DNA of 64,000 nt from assembly GCF_012979235.1 (NCBI RefSeq), contig NZ_JAATWC010000012.1, positions 1 to 64,000 on the forward strand, read 5' to 3'. Below are positions 26,303-35,102 of this stretch, piece by piece; within the stretch, counting starts at the first letter, position 1; the number at the start of each line of letters is the position of its first letter. The position numbers and the translations under genes are program-made. The DNA is from Dissulfurirhabdus thermomarina. Its GTDB lineage: Bacteria; Desulfobacterota; Dissulfuribacteria; Dissulfuribacterales; Dissulfurirhabdaceae. The notes under the pieces were generated by a model that was not told the origin of the DNA, did not search any database, and saw only the letters and a program-made list of their open reading frames with translations.

Positions 26303-27067
26303 CTAGAAGAAGCTCCGGACGAGGGAGCCCACGATGAGGTTCCACCCGTCCACCAGCACGAAGAGGAGCAGCTTGAAGGGCAGCGATATCAGGATGGGCG
26401 GCAGCATCATCATCCCCATGGACAGGAGGACGCTGGCCACCACCATGTCGATGATCAGGAACGGGATGTAGAGCAGGAACCCGATCTGGAAGGCGGTCTT
26501 GAGCTCGCTCACCATGAAGGCCGGGATGAGCACCATGGTGGGGACGTCGTCCGGGGTCCGGGGCGGCGCCACCTTGGCCGTCTCCACGAAGAGGGCGATG
26601 TCCTTCTGCCGGGTCTGGCGGAACATGAAGGCCCGCAGCGGCCCCTGGGCCCGCTCCAGGGCCGTGGTGAAGCCGATCTCCTCGTTGAGGTAGGGCTGGA
26701 CGGCCTGGCGGTTCACCTCCGACCAGGTCGGTTGCATGATGAAGAAGGTGAGGAAGAGGGCGAGTCCGATGAGGACCTGGTTCGGGGGCATCTGCTGGGT
26801 CCCGATGGCCTGGCGCAGGAAGCCGAAGACCACCGCAAGGCGCGTAAAACTGGTGGTCATGAGCAGGATGGCCGGGGCCACCGAGAGCACGGTGAGGAGG
26901 AAGACGATCTCGAGGGCCGTGGCCACGCGCCCCGGGTCGTCGGTGCCTTCCACCCCGAGCTGCACGGTGGGGACGTTCACGGCCCAGGCCGGCGCCGCGG
27001 CGCCGAGGAGGGCCGCGGCGGCGAGCGCCGCCGGGAGCCACACCGCCAGGCGGCGGGCCGCGGTCAT
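26303..27067 (-). CDS. fliP: flagellar export protein FliP
   Basis: The 254-residue protein has a cleavable signal sequence ending near AAPAWA and four membrane helices. FliP motifs are visible: [26 protein letters not shown], and [22 protein letters not shown]. Its start overlaps the fliO stop by four bases. Confidence 0.96.
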   Translation of the reverse strand: MTAARRLAVWLPAALAAAALLGAAAPAWAVNVPTVQLGVEGTDDPGRVATALEIVFLLTVLSVAPAILLMTTSFTRLAVVFGFLRQAIGTQQMPPNQVLIGLALFLTFFIMQPTWSEVNRQAVQPYLNEEIGFTTALERAQGPLRAFMFRQTRQKDIALFVETAKVAPPRTPDDVPTMVLIPAFMVSELKTAFQIGFLLYIPFLIIDMVVASVLLSMGMMMLPPILISLPFKLLLFVLVDGWNLIVGSLVRSFF

Positions 27068-27366
27068 GGCCGTTCCTCCCCGTGCCGGTCGGCCTCTCCG
27101 GCGGCCGGGACCGGGCCCTCCAGGGTGTCGAGGAGGCGGAGGCCCTGTTCCGAGGCGCCGAGCACCAGGACCTTCTCCGCCACCCGGACCACGCAGACGA
27201 ACTTCTTCGGGAGCACCATCCGGGTGGCCAGGACCTCCACGAGGTCCTGGCGGCCGCCCTGGAGGAGGCCGCCCCAGCGCCGGAGCCCCCAGGCCGCCGC
27301 GCCCAGGAGCCCGAGGATGACTCCCAGGGCCCCGATCATGCGGAGCACCATGCCCGTGGTTTCCAT
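27064..27366 (-). CDS. fliO: flagellar export assembly protein FliO
   Basis: The 100-residue protein has one N-terminal membrane helix (about 8-27) and a short cytoplasmic beta domain ([36 protein letters not shown]) typical of FliO, which helps assemble the FliP ring. It lies between fliN and fliP. Confidence 0.88.
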   Translation of the reverse strand: METTGMVLRMIGALGVILGLLGAAAWGLRRWGGLLQGGRQDLVEVLATRMVLPKKFVCVVRVAEKVLVLGASEQGLRLLDTLEGPVPAAGEADRHGEERP

Positions 27367-27371
27367 GGCGC

Positions 27372-27965
27372 CTATCCCAGCGAGCGCACCCGGTCGGCGG
27401 GGGAGATGATCTCGGTGAGGCGGATCCCGAACTTCTCGTTCACCACCACCACCTCGCCCTTGGCGAGGAGCTTTCGGTTGACGTAGATCTCGGCGGGTTC
27501 CCCGGCCATCTTGTCGAGTTCCACCACGGAGCCCCGGGAGAGCTGGAGGAGGTCCCGGATGGGCATCCGGGACCGGCCGAGTTCCACGGAGATCTCCAGG
27601 GGGAGGTCCAGGATGAACTGGAGGTCGGGGCCGTCGCCGGTGTCGGCGGCGGCCGGGCCGCCGCGGCCGAAGTCGTCGAACCGGGGGGGCGCCGCCGCAG
27701 GTTCCTCCGCCGTGCGGCCCTCGGCCAGGGCCTCCGCCGCGGCCGCGTCGCCGCCGGCGGCCGCCTCGGCGAAGGCGTCCGCCCAGTCGGCCCCGGCCTC
27801 GCCGCCCTCGGGTGCTCCTTCGGTTCCCTTCTCCTCGGCCGGGGCCGCCGCCGCGGGCTCGGCCTTCGGCTGGTCGGCGGCCGGCTGCCCGGCCCCCTCG
27901 GCCCCGGCCGTGCCGGTGTCGCCTTCTTCCTCGAGGAGCTTGTTGATGTCGTCTTGGCTCAGCAT
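27372..27965 (-). CDS. fliN: flagellar motor switch protein FliN with EIDALL-like N-terminus
   Basis: The 197-residue protein ends in a SpoA/FliN domain (about 120-197: [58 protein letters not shown]). The N-terminus [13 protein letters not shown] resembles the CheY-binding LSQEEIDALLGG peptide of FliM, followed by an Ala/Glu-rich linker. It is longer than Escherichia coli FliN (137 residues), recalling FliY-type architecture. Confidence 0.93.
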   Translation of the reverse strand: MLSQDDINKLLEEEGDTGTAGAEGAGQPAADQPKAEPAAAAPAEEKGTEGAPEGGEAGADWADAFAEAAAGGDAAAAEALAEGRTAEEPAAAPPRFDDFGRGGPAAADTGDGPDLQFILDLPLEISVELGRSRMPIRDLLQLSRGSVVELDKMAGEPAEIYVNRKLLAKGEVVVVNEKFGIRLTEIISPADRVRSLG

Positions 27966-28035
27966 GGCGTGACTCCGTTCCTGGAGCCGGCCCGGCGGCC
28001 GGCTCGGGTTTGGCGGCCGAACCGGCCGCGGCCCC

Positions 28036-29016
28036 TCAGGGTTCCTCCTCCCGCATGAACTCGGCGACCTTGAAGGCCCGCTGTCCCCGGTAGATCCCCG
28101 GGTGGCCCAGCAGCTTCGGCCGGTCCTCCACCAGGGCCACCAGGGTGCCGTCCACCGGGGTGTCGAGCTGGATGATGTCGCCCACGGAGAGGTCCAGGAG
28201 CTCGCTGCCGGTCAGCCGCGCGGCGCCGAGGGGGACCACCACGTCCACCTCCGCCTGCCGGAGGTTGTGGAGCAGCCGGTGGCGCCAGACCGGGTCCTCG
28301 GCTTCCTCGTGCTGGTAGGCCGACTGGAGCTTGGCCTTGATGGGCTGGAGGGTCAGCATGGGGATGCAGATGGAGATGGCGCCGCTGACCTCCTCCATGT
28401 CCAGCTGGAACCGGGAGATGATGACGGCGTCGTCGTCGGCGGCGATCTTGGCGAACTGGGGGTTGATCTCGCTCCGCTCGTAGAGGAACTTCACCGGGTG
28501 GACCGGCGCCCAGGCCCGCTCCATGTCGGCCATGAGGGCGTTGACCACCCGGCGGATCATGCGCTGCTCGATGGAGGTGAATTCCCGCCCCTCGATCCGC
28601 GCCTGGCCGAAGGAGGTGGAGCCGAGGAAGATCTCCACCACGGTGAAGACCAGGGGGGAGTCCACGCTCAGGAGGACGTGGCCCCGGAAGGGCTCCATCT
28701 TCAGGATGTGGAGGTTGCTCGGCACGGGGAGCCGGCGCAGGAACTCCTTGAAGGTGATCACCTCCGGGGGGACCACGGCGCTCTCCACCATGAGCCGGAG
28801 GATGCCCGAGAGGGTGTTTCTCAGGCCGCGGTTGAACTGGTCGTTGATGACGTCGAAGGCCGGCAGCTTGATCTTCGTCATCCGGGTGAAGTTGACGAAG
28901 TCGTAGGGGACGACGTCCCCCTCGGGCTCTGCCGGCCCGCCGGCCTCCTCGGCGGTGACCTCCTCCAGCCCGCCGAGCAGGGCGTCGATCTCTTCCTGGC
29001 TGAGGACCTGGCTCAT
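28036..29016 (-). CDS. fliM: flagellar motor switch protein FliM
   Basis: The 326-residue protein starts MSQVLSQEEIDALLGG (CheY-P binding), has the GGXG-type middle domain around FVNFTRMTKIKLPAFDVI and FLRRLPVPSNLHILKMEPFRG, and ends in a SpoA domain. The ATG at 29016 gives the usual length; the upstream part of the frame is a shadow of fliL. It follows fliL by 17 bases. Confidence 0.95.
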   Translation of the reverse strand: MSQVLSQEEIDALLGGLEEVTAEEAGGPAEPEGDVVPYDFVNFTRMTKIKLPAFDVINDQFNRGLRNTLSGILRLMVESAVVPPEVITFKEFLRRLPVPSNLHILKMEPFRGHVLLSVDSPLVFTVVEIFLGSTSFGQARIEGREFTSIEQRMIRRVVNALMADMERAWAPVHPVKFLYERSEINPQFAKIAADDDAVIISRFQLDMEEVSGAISICIPMLTLQPIKAKLQSAYQHEEAEDPVWRHRLLHNLRQAEVDVVVPLGAARLTGSELLDLSVGDIIQLDTPVDGTLVALVEDRPKLLGHPGIYRGQRAFKVAEFMREEEP

Positions 29017-29033
29017 GCGCGCGTTTCCCCCAC

Positions 29034-29555
29034 CTACTGGACGACGAACTGGGCGAAGTAGACGTTCTTGACCCGCCCCTGGCCGAGGATGCGGTTCACC
29101 CTGGCGATGAGCTGGTCCCGCAGGCGGATCTTGCCCTCCAGGGTGATGACGTCTTCCATGGTCTGGCTGGTCAGCAGCATGATGATGTCGTTTCGGATCC
29201 GCGGCAGCAGCCGGTCGGCGTCGTCCTTGGCGCTGTCGTCCACGAGCTCCAGGGTGATGGAGGCCTTGAGAAAGTGGCGGGCCCGGGGGTCCGCGAGGTT
29301 CACCACGAAGGGCTCGAGGGGCATGAGGACCCCCACCTTGGGGGTGTTGCGCGGCTGCGTGAGGGCGCCCTTCTCCTGGGCGATCTCCTTGGCCAGCTCC
29401 TCGTCGCTGGGGGCCGAGAAGAAGAAGAAATACGCCCCGGCCCCGGCCCCGGCCAGTGCCAGGACCACCAGCAGGATGAGGAAGATGGGCGACTTCTTCT
29501 GCGCCTGCTCCTGGCCGGCTCCTTCCGTGGTTTCTTCTCTTTCCTTGGCAGTCAT
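29034..29555 (-). CDS. fliL: flagellar basal-body protein FliL, first gene of the flagellar operon
   Basis: The 173-residue protein has a short charged cytoplasmic N-terminus, one membrane helix (about 24-46) and a periplasmic FliL domain (MPLEPFVVNLADPRARHFLKASITLEL; DVITLEGKIRLRDQLIARVNRIL; VKNVYFAQFVVQ). It supports stator function. The ATG at 29555 is preceded by GGAGGG; the sigma54 promoter lies 56 bases upstream. Confidence 0.93.
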   Translation of the reverse strand: MTAKEREETTEGAGQEQAQKKSPIFLILLVVLALAGAGAGAYFFFFSAPSDEELAKEIAQEKGALTQPRNTPKVGVLMPLEPFVVNLADPRARHFLKASITLELVDDSAKDDADRLLPRIRNDIIMLLTSQTMEDVITLEGKIRLRDQLIARVNRILGQGRVKNVYFAQFVVQ

Positions 29556-29610
29556 GGCAGCCCTCCGCAGGGTGGTGGGATCCGGGCGGGCCCGGTCCAC
29601 GGCTGGGAAG

Positions 29611-29627
29611 AGCAACCCTTATGCCAA
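29611..29627 (-). promoter_or_regulatory. sigma54 promoter of the flagellar operon
   Basis: The minus-strand sequence TTGGCATAAGGGTTGCT has the invariant GG and GC separated by exactly ten bases and matches TGGCAC-N5-TTGCW at nearly all key positions. The expected start point is about 45 bases upstream of the fliL ATG. The remaining gap to the next gene (29628-29758) is GC-rich and may hold the enhancer site of the activator. Confidence 0.85.
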
Positions 29628-29758
29628 GGCGGGGAGGGTGGCCGTGGCGCCGGCCGGGCGGGACGGCGGCGGGCGGCGACCGGGCCGTTTCGGGGCGTGC
29701 CGGGGCGCGGGAGCGCGGCGGAAGGGGGGCGGGGGACGGCGGGATGCGCCGATTCTCG

Positions 29759-31066
29759 TCAATCTTTTGACGAGGCCGGCCCCCCGCGTTGGAGGATCCG
29801 ATCCACCACGGCGGTGGTGGAGAGTTCCGGCACCAGGGGCACCCGGACCACCCGGCCGCCGCGGGCCCGGACGAGGTCGGCGCCGACGATGGCATCCTCG
29901 GCCCAGTCGGCCCCCTTGACCAGGACGTCGGGGCGAAGGGCCTCGATCACCCGGAGCGGGGTGGGGTCGTCGAAGAGGACCACGTAGTCCACCGCCTCGA
30001 GGCCGGCCACCACTCGGGCGCGCTGGTCCTGGGGCGTGATGGGCCGGGTCGGCCCCTTGAGCCCCCGGACGGAGGCGTCGCTGTTGAGCGCCACCACCAG
30101 GGCGTGGCCCTCGCGACGGGCCGCCTCGAGGTACCGGGCATGGCCGGCGTGGAGGAGGTCGAAGCACCCGTTGGTGAAGACCACCCGCTGGCCCGCCGCC
30201 TGGCGGCGTCGGACCTCGGCGGCCAGGGCCTCGAGATCGAGGACCTTGCGTTCGGCGTGAAAGGGCCAGCCCGTGGGCGGGAGCGCCGTGGCGAAGGCCG
30301 AGCGCGCCGCCGGGACGGCCTCGAGGGGCAGGTCCACCGCCAGGACCGCCTCGTCGGCCCCCGCCGAGGCCAGGGGGCGCCCCGTGGGATCGATGACGCA
30401 GGATCCCCCCGCCCACGCGGTGCCGTGCGACTGGCCGCAGGCGTTGGCGGCGGCCACGAAGCACTGGTTCTCCACGGCCCGGGCGGCGAGGAGCAGGCGG
30501 AAGTGGCGCCGGCGGGCCCTGGGCCAGAGGGCCGGCACCAGGAGCAGGGCCGCCCCCCGCCAGGCCAGCTCCCGGGCCAGCTCCGGGAACCTGAGGTCGA
30601 AGCAGACGAGGAGCCCGGCGGCGACCCCGCCGGGGGCGACCGGGAGGGTACAGAACCCCGGGGTGTCGCCGGGGACGAAGACCCGGTCTTCCCCCATGGG
30701 GGCGAAGAGGTGGATCTTGCGGTAGGCCGCCAGGGGGCCCTCCGGCCCGATCACCTCCGCGGTGTTGGTCCATCCCCCCGGCCCCGGGGCCGGGAGGGTG
30801 CCGGCCACGAAGAGGCCGAGTTCCCCGGCGAGGGCGGTGATCCGCTCCCGGGCCGCGGCCGCCGCGGCCGCCAGGCCGGGGTCCGGGCCGGTCACCGGGC
30901 CCGTGGCCCAGAACTCGGGCAGGAGGACGAGCCGGGCCCCCTCGGCGGCCAGGCGCCGGAGGGCCGCCTCGACGCGGCGGAGGTTGCCGCCGGGGGCCCC
31001 GGGATCCGGCTGGATCTGGCAGAGGCCGATGCGGAGGGTGGCGGCGGTTTCGGGGACGGGTGTCAT
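29759..31066 (-). CDS. fusion of nitrilase-family amidase and heptose-1-phosphate adenylyltransferase (RfaE2/HldE-C)
   Basis: One uninterrupted 435-residue frame joins two enzymes. Residues about 10-265 are a carbon-nitrogen hydrolase with the Glu (LVLLPEFWA), Lys (YRKIHLFAP) and Cys (LLVCFDLRFPEL) of the catalytic triad. Residues about 290-430 are an RfaE2-type nucleotidyltransferase with VVFTNGCFDLLHAGH, LNSDASVRGLKG, DVLVKGADW and ELSTTAVVDRIL, which makes ADP-heptose for the lipopolysaccharide core. The normal HldE kinase partner is absent from this polypeptide. The ATG at 31066 is preferred; an ATG at 31111 adds 15 residues. The gene is divergent from sfsA. Confidence 0.87.
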   Translation of the reverse strand: MTPVPETAATLRIGLCQIQPDPGAPGGNLRRVEAALRRLAAEGARLVLLPEFWATGPVTGPDPGLAAAAAAARERITALAGELGLFVAGTLPAPGPGGWTNTAEVIGPEGPLAAYRKIHLFAPMGEDRVFVPGDTPGFCTLPVAPGGVAAGLLVCFDLRFPELARELAWRGAALLLVPALWPRARRRHFRLLLAARAVENQCFVAAANACGQSHGTAWAGGSCVIDPTGRPLASAGADEAVLAVDLPLEAVPAARSAFATALPPTGWPFHAERKVLDLEALAAEVRRRQAAGQRVVFTNGCFDLLHAGHARYLEAARREGHALVVALNSDASVRGLKGPTRPITPQDQRARVVAGLEAVDYVVLFDDPTPLRVIEALRPDVLVKGADWAEDAIVGADLVRARGGRVVRVPLVPELSTTAVVDRILQRGGPASSKD

Positions 31067-31104
31067 GGAGGTCGGCTCCCCGGGCCCGGGGATCTCCAGC
31101 GACA

Positions 31105-31920
31105 ATGCCACGAACGCCCGCCCGCCGCAAGCGCCCGGAAGGGGTTGCGGGCGGAGGCGTCACCGGGTTCCCTGTGGGGGTGTCCCGGCCTCCTCTCCAG
31201 CCGCTCCTCGCCCTGGTCCCCGACGGGGAGGGGATCTTCCGCTCTCGGGAGAACCGCTTCGCCGCGGTGGTGGACGTCGTGGCGCCCGAGCCCGCCGCCG
31301 GGGAGCGGGTCCACGTCCACGACCCCGGGCGCCTCGAGGACCTCCTCGTGCCCGGCCGGCGGGTGCTCTTGAGGCGCGGGCGCCGGCCCGGGCGGCGGAC
31401 CCGGTGGGACGTGGTGGCCGCGGCCTCCGGCGGGGAGTGGATCCTGGTGCATGCGGGGTGGCACCGGCCCCTGGCCGAGGCCCTCTTCGCCCGGCCGGAA
31501 CTCTGCCCCCTCGGGCCGGTCTCGTCGGTCCGGGCCGAGGTCCCCCTGGGCCGGGGACGCCTGGACTTCCGGCTGGATCGCCCGTCGGGCGGGCCGGTCT
31601 GGGTGGAGGTGAAGGGGTGCACCCTGGCCCGCGACGGCGTGGCCCTCTTCCCGGACGCCCCCACGGCCAGGGGCGCCCGCCACCTGGAGGCCCTCTCCGG
31701 GCTCCGGGCGGCGGGAGAGGCCGCGGCCCTCCTGGTCTTCGTCTTCCGCCCCGAGGCCCGGGCCTTCGCCCCCAACGCGGCCCTCGATCCCCGCTTCGCC
31801 GCCGCCTTCGACCGGGCCCGGGCGGCCGGCGTCCAGGTCCATCCCCTCCATTTCCGCTACACCGGGCGCGAGATCTTCTGCCTCGGGCCCCTGCCGGTCA
31901 CGCCCCCGCCGGGCGCCTGA
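31105..31920 (+). CDS. sfsA: SfsA family protein (sugar fermentation stimulation homologue)
   Basis: The protein (up to 271 residues) has the SfsA pattern: ENRFAAVVDV, VHVHDPGRLEDLLVPGRRVLL, LDFRL...VWVEVKGCTLARDGVALFPDAPTARGARHLEAL, LLVFVFRP, and a final VQVHPLHFRYTGREI. SfsA is a predicted nuclease-like, DNA-binding protein of uncertain role. The start is unsure: ATG 31105 or GTG 31174/31180; the conserved part begins near the latter. Confidence 0.82.
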   Translation: MPRTPARRKRPEGVAGGGVTGFPVGVSRPPLQPLLALVPDGEGIFRSRENRFAAVVDVVAPEPAAGERVHVHDPGRLEDLLVPGRRVLLRRGRRPGRRTRWDVVAAASGGEWILVHAGWHRPLAEALFARPELCPLGPVSSVRAEVPLGRGRLDFRLDRPSGGPVWVEVKGCTLARDGVALFPDAPTARGARHLEALSGLRAAGEAAALLVFVFRPEARAFAPNAALDPRFAAAFDRARAAGVQVHPLHFRYTGREIFCLGPLPVTPPPGA

Positions 31921-31921
31921 G

Positions 31922-32467
31922 CCGCTTGCCGCCGGCCGACCGCTTCTGGAAGCCGTCCAGCCGAAGACCGTGGGCGACGACCGGCTCATCGCCCTGGATA
32001 CCTTCGAGTACCTCAAGGGAACGGGTAACGTCGTCGCCGCCGTGGAACAGGGGCTGGCCGACATGGGCTATCCCACCTCCACCGCCTGGGAGTGGGTGAC
32101 CACCGACACCTTCCAGATGATCAACCACGGGGTGAACCCGGCCTCGGACGCCGCCGACTGCTCCCAGTGCCACGGGAGCGGCGTCCTGGACCTCTCCACC
32201 GACTCCATGCTGGACGCCATGGGCTACCGCCTCAAGGGGCCCAAGGAAGAGGTCTGCAACCAGTGCCACGACGGGTCCAAGAACCTGCCGCGGACCTGGG
32301 ACCGGATCCACAACCACATCACCAAGGGGAGCACCGGGATCGGGTGCTACTTCTGTCACGACGTGGCCCGGCCGGAGCGGGGCCTCTGCAGCCCGTGCGA
32401 CCCATGCGCCAGCGAGTACGTGGACAACGTGCCCTACCCGCACGTCTGCCCCGCACCGGACTACTGA
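31922..32467 (+). pseudogene. 5'-truncated multiheme cytochrome remnant
   Basis: A frame with three CXXCH motifs (CSQCH, CNQCH, CYFCH) and a late CSPCDPC is open from just after sfsA. The first possible start (GTG 31970) is followed by a soluble segment (DDRLIALDTFEYLKGTG) with no signal peptide, although such proteins must be exported. Content therefore looks like the C-terminal part of a larger periplasmic cytochrome whose 5' end is lost. A start outside recognition or a fused upstream part is possible but not seen. A terminator follows. Confidence 0.6.
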
Positions 32468-32496
32468 TTCCAGCCGGGTGATCCCGGGAAGAACCG

Positions 32497-32523
32497 GAGG
32501 GGGGTCTCGGCCCCCCTCTCTTT
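32497..32523 (+). terminator. terminator after the cytochrome remnant
   Basis: An eight-base perfect stem GAGGGGGG/CCCCCCTC with loop TCTCGG is followed by TCTTT, 30 bases after the stop codon. Confidence 0.75.
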
Positions 32524-32553
32524 GCGGTTCGGCGCCGGAGGCGGGCGGGCGGG

Positions 32554-33009
32554 TCAGTAACCCACGTGGCATTCCCGGCAGAGCTCGCTGTAGTCGAAGC
32601 CGGCCCCGTCGAAGCGGACGCGGCGGAGCAGGAAGGGGGCGTCTCCATCCTCGAGGCGGTGACGGTGGCAGGTGGCGCAGGTGATGCGCCCGCCGAAGAG
32701 GGGGAGGGTCGTCGGCCGGTGGACGCGGGCGGGGTTCCATCGCCGCCCGCTCGGATGGGTGGTGCAGTGGCCGTGGCCCGGGACGCATTGGCCGAGCTCG
32801 TGGCAGCCCATGCAGGTGGCGTCGATGCTCCGGCCCCTGAGGGGCGCGTCCCCGTCCTCTCCCGGGCCGGGGACCTTCGAGTGGCAGGCCTCGCACACCT
32901 CCGGCGGCTCATGGGGGTTTTTGGGGTGCCCGGGGGCGGCGGGAGGGCGTGCCCAGGCGGCGGCCAGGAGGAACAAGGCCCAGGTGACGGCGGTGAGGAC
33001 CCTTTTCAT
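32554..33009 (-). CDS. small tetraheme c-type cytochrome
   Basis: The 151-residue protein has a signal peptide ([20 protein letters not shown]) and four CXXCH motifs (CEACH, CMGCH, CATCH, CRECH) with extra His for axial ligation. It should be a periplasmic electron carrier. The ATG at 33009 is chosen for the signal peptide and an upstream GGGAG. It is divergent from rplS; the 187 bases between hold the rplS promoter and no obvious one for this gene. Confidence 0.85.
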   Translation of the reverse strand: MKRVLTAVTWALFLLAAAWARPPAAPGHPKNPHEPPEVCEACHSKVPGPGEDGDAPLRGRSIDATCMGCHELGQCVPGHGHCTTHPSGRRWNPARVHRPTTLPLFGGRITCATCHRHRLEDGDAPFLLRRVRFDGAGFDYSELCRECHVGY

Positions 33010-33128
33010 GAGGTTTTCTCCCGCTATGCGGTGGATATCGTGCAATTCGACTGGATGGTACTTTTTTAGCACGGGGGCCGCGCAGGATGGAAGGGGGAAA
33101 GTCGACCGCAACGGCATCGCGGGGCGGG

Positions 33129-33157
33129 TTGACGGCGCCACCTGCAACTCGTATTAT
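33129..33157 (+). promoter_or_regulatory. strong sigma70 promoter of rplS
   Basis: TTGACG, 17 bases, TATTAT, ending 39 bases before the rplS ATG. Confidence 0.8.
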
Positions 33158-33196
33158 CCTGATTCCTTTGAAGACCACGCGCGGGAGGACGACCAC

Positions 33197-33550
33197 ATGG
33201 ACAGGCTGCGCCGGCTCGAATACGAAGAGATGCGCATGGACATCCCGGAGTTCCGCCCCGGTGACACCGTGCGCGTCCACGTCAAGATCCAGGAAACGGA
33301 AGAAAAGGAACGCATCCAGGTCTTCGAGGGGGTGGTGATCGGCCGCCAGGGCGGGGGCCTCAACGAGACCTTCACCGTCCGGAAGATCTCCTACGGGGTC
33401 GGCGTGGAGCGGATCTTCCCCCTCCACTCGCCGCGCATCGAGAAGATCGAGGTGGCGGCCAAGGGCCGGGCCCGCCGGGCCAAGCTCTACTACCTCCGGG
33501 GCCTGCGCGGCAAGGCCGCCCGCCAGAAGATCCGGGAGCGCCGTCCCTGA
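33197..33550 (+). CDS. rplS: 50S ribosomal protein L19
   Basis: The 117-residue protein shows the L19 pattern: [60 protein letters not shown] and [17 protein letters not shown]-type end ([11 protein letters not shown]). A GGAGG ribosome site precedes the ATG. It usually ends the rpsP-rimM-trmD operon; here it heads its own run with rnhB and yraN. Confidence 0.97.
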   Translation: MDRLRRLEYEEMRMDIPEFRPGDTVRVHVKIQETEEKERIQVFEGVVIGRQGGGLNETFTVRKISYGVGVERIFPLHSPRIEKIEVAAKGRARRAKLYYLRGLRGKAARQKIRERRP

Positions 33551-33558
33551 GGCCGGCC

Positions 33559-34215
33559 ATGGGGCGCGGGGCGGCCGCCGGCCCGCCGGGCCTCTTCCCG
33601 GAGGCGCCCCGGGCCGGCGTTCCCACCCTGGCGTGGGAGGCCCGCTTCCGCGAGCAGGGCCTCGACCCGGTGGCCGGGGTGGACGAGGTGGGCCGCGGGT
33701 GTCTCGCCGGGCCCGTGGTGGCCGCGGCGGTCATCCTGCCGCCCGGCATCGAGCTGCCCGGCGTCCGGGATTCCAAGACCCTCCCGCCGGGTGCCCGGCG
33801 CCGGCTCGACGCCGAGATCCGGTCCGCGGCCCTGGGGGTGGCCCTGGGCCAGGCCGGCCCCGAAGAGATCGACCGCATGAACATCCTCCGGGCCTCGCTC
33901 TTGGCCATGGCCCGCGCCGTGGAGGCGCTCCGGCCGCGGCCGCGGGCCCTCCTGGTGGACGGCAACCAGGGCGTCCCGTGCGCGCTGCCCCAGAAGACCC
34001 TGGTGGGGGGCGACGGGCGGTCGTTGTCCATCGCCGCCGCCTCCATCGTGGCCAAGGTCCACCGGGACCGCCTCATGGAGGAATGGGACCGGCGGTTTCC
34101 GTGTTACAATTTCGCCGGGCACAAGGGGTACGCCACCCGGGAGCACCGGGCGGCCCTCCGGCGCCACGGCCCCTGCCCCATCCACCGCCGGTCCTTCCGG
34201 GGAGTGGCCGGGTGA
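33559..34215 (+). CDS. rnhB: ribonuclease HII
   Basis: The 218-residue protein removes ribonucleotides from DNA. GVDEVGRGCLAGPVVAAAVIL holds the first two acidic residues; ALLVDGNQ and the C-terminal HKGYATREHRAAL follow family order. The first 30 residues are an extra Pro/Gly-rich leader. Confidence 0.95.
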   Translation: MGRGAAAGPPGLFPEAPRAGVPTLAWEARFREQGLDPVAGVDEVGRGCLAGPVVAAAVILPPGIELPGVRDSKTLPPGARRRLDAEIRSAALGVALGQAGPEEIDRMNILRASLLAMARAVEALRPRPRALLVDGNQGVPCALPQKTLVGGDGRSLSIAAASIVAKVHRDRLMEEWDRRFPCYNFAGHKGYATREHRAALRRHGPCPIHRRSFRGVAG

Positions 34216-34595
34216 CGGTCCCCCGCGACCCGCGCCACCGCCTGGGCCGGGCCTCGGAGGCGCTGGCGGCGGACTTCCTTCGCCGGCACGGCTACCGGAT
34301 CCTCGAGCGGAACTACCGCGCGGCCTGCGGCGAGGTGGACCTCGTGGCCGAGGACGGCGACTGCGTGGTCTTCGTGGAGGTCAAGGCCCGGCGGACGGCG
34401 GCCTGCGGCGACCCCCGGGAGGCCGTGACCCCGCGCAAGCAGCGCCAGGTGGTGCGAACGGCGGAGTGTTTCCTCCAGGAACGGGGCTGGCTCCACCGGG
34501 AGGTGCGCTTCGACGTCCTCGCGGTCAGCCTGGACGGGGAAGCGGCCCGGGTGGAGCACATCCCCTGGGCCTTCGACGCGGACTGCCGGGGATAG
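34212..34595 (+). CDS. yraN: YraN/UPF0102 endonuclease-like protein
   Basis: The 127-residue protein has the Holliday-resolvase-like core: LGRASEALAADFLRRHGYRILERNYR, GEVDLVAEDGDCVVFVEVKAR (Glu-Asp-ExK metal site) and a RFDVLAVSLDG strand. The GTG start overlaps the rnhB stop as GTGA. The exact function is unproven. Confidence 0.9.
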   Translation: MTVPRDPRHRLGRASEALAADFLRRHGYRILERNYRAACGEVDLVAEDGDCVVFVEVKARRTAACGDPREAVTPRKQRQVVRTAECFLQERGWLHREVRFDVLAVSLDGEAARVEHIPWAFDADCRG

Positions 34596-34617
34596 GGCGC
34601 CCGAAGGGAGGCAGCAG

Positions 34618-35091
34618 ATGCAGACGAGGGCCAGGGACATCATGACCGCTCCGCCCCTCACGGTGCGGGAGGAGACCCCGGTGACGGAGTTCGCGCGCCG
34701 TCTCCTGGAGCACCGGATCAACGGGATGCCGGTGGTGGACGCCGCCGGCCGGCTGGTGGGGGTGGCCACCGAGGGCGACCTCGTGGACCAGTGCAAGCGC
34801 CTCCACATCCCCACCATGCTCACCCTGCTCGACGCCGTGATCTACCTCGAGAGCCCCCGGCAGTTCGAGCGGGACCTCAGGAAGATGGCCGCCGCCACGG
34901 TGGGGGAGATCTGTACCCGGGACCCCGTGACCGTGGACGAGGACGCCGCGCTGGAGGAGGTGGCCAGCCTCATGTCCGAGCGCAAGGTCTATACCCTGCC
35001 GGTCCTGAAGGACGGAGAGCTGGTGGGCGTCATCGGCCGGAGCGACGTGGTGCGCTCCCTGGTCCGGGGGGCCGCCGGGGCGGGCGATTGA
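34618..35091 (+). CDS. two-CBS-domain protein
   Basis: The 157-residue protein is a pair of CBS domains (about 1-60 and 90-150): ARDIMTAPPLTVREETPV, NGMPVVDAAGRLVGVATEGDLV, then EICTRDPVTVDEDAALEEV and YTLPVLKDGELVGVIGRSDVV. Such pairs sense adenosine nucleotides and control a partner. A GGGAGGCAGC ribosome site is present. The partner is unknown. Confidence 0.9.
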   Translation: MQTRARDIMTAPPLTVREETPVTEFARRLLEHRINGMPVVDAAGRLVGVATEGDLVDQCKRLHIPTMLTLLDAVIYLESPRQFERDLRKMAAATVGEICTRDPVTVDEDAALEEVASLMSERKVYTLPVLKDGELVGVIGRSDVVRSLVRGAAGAGD

Positions 35092-35102
35092 CGGGGCGGG
35101 GC

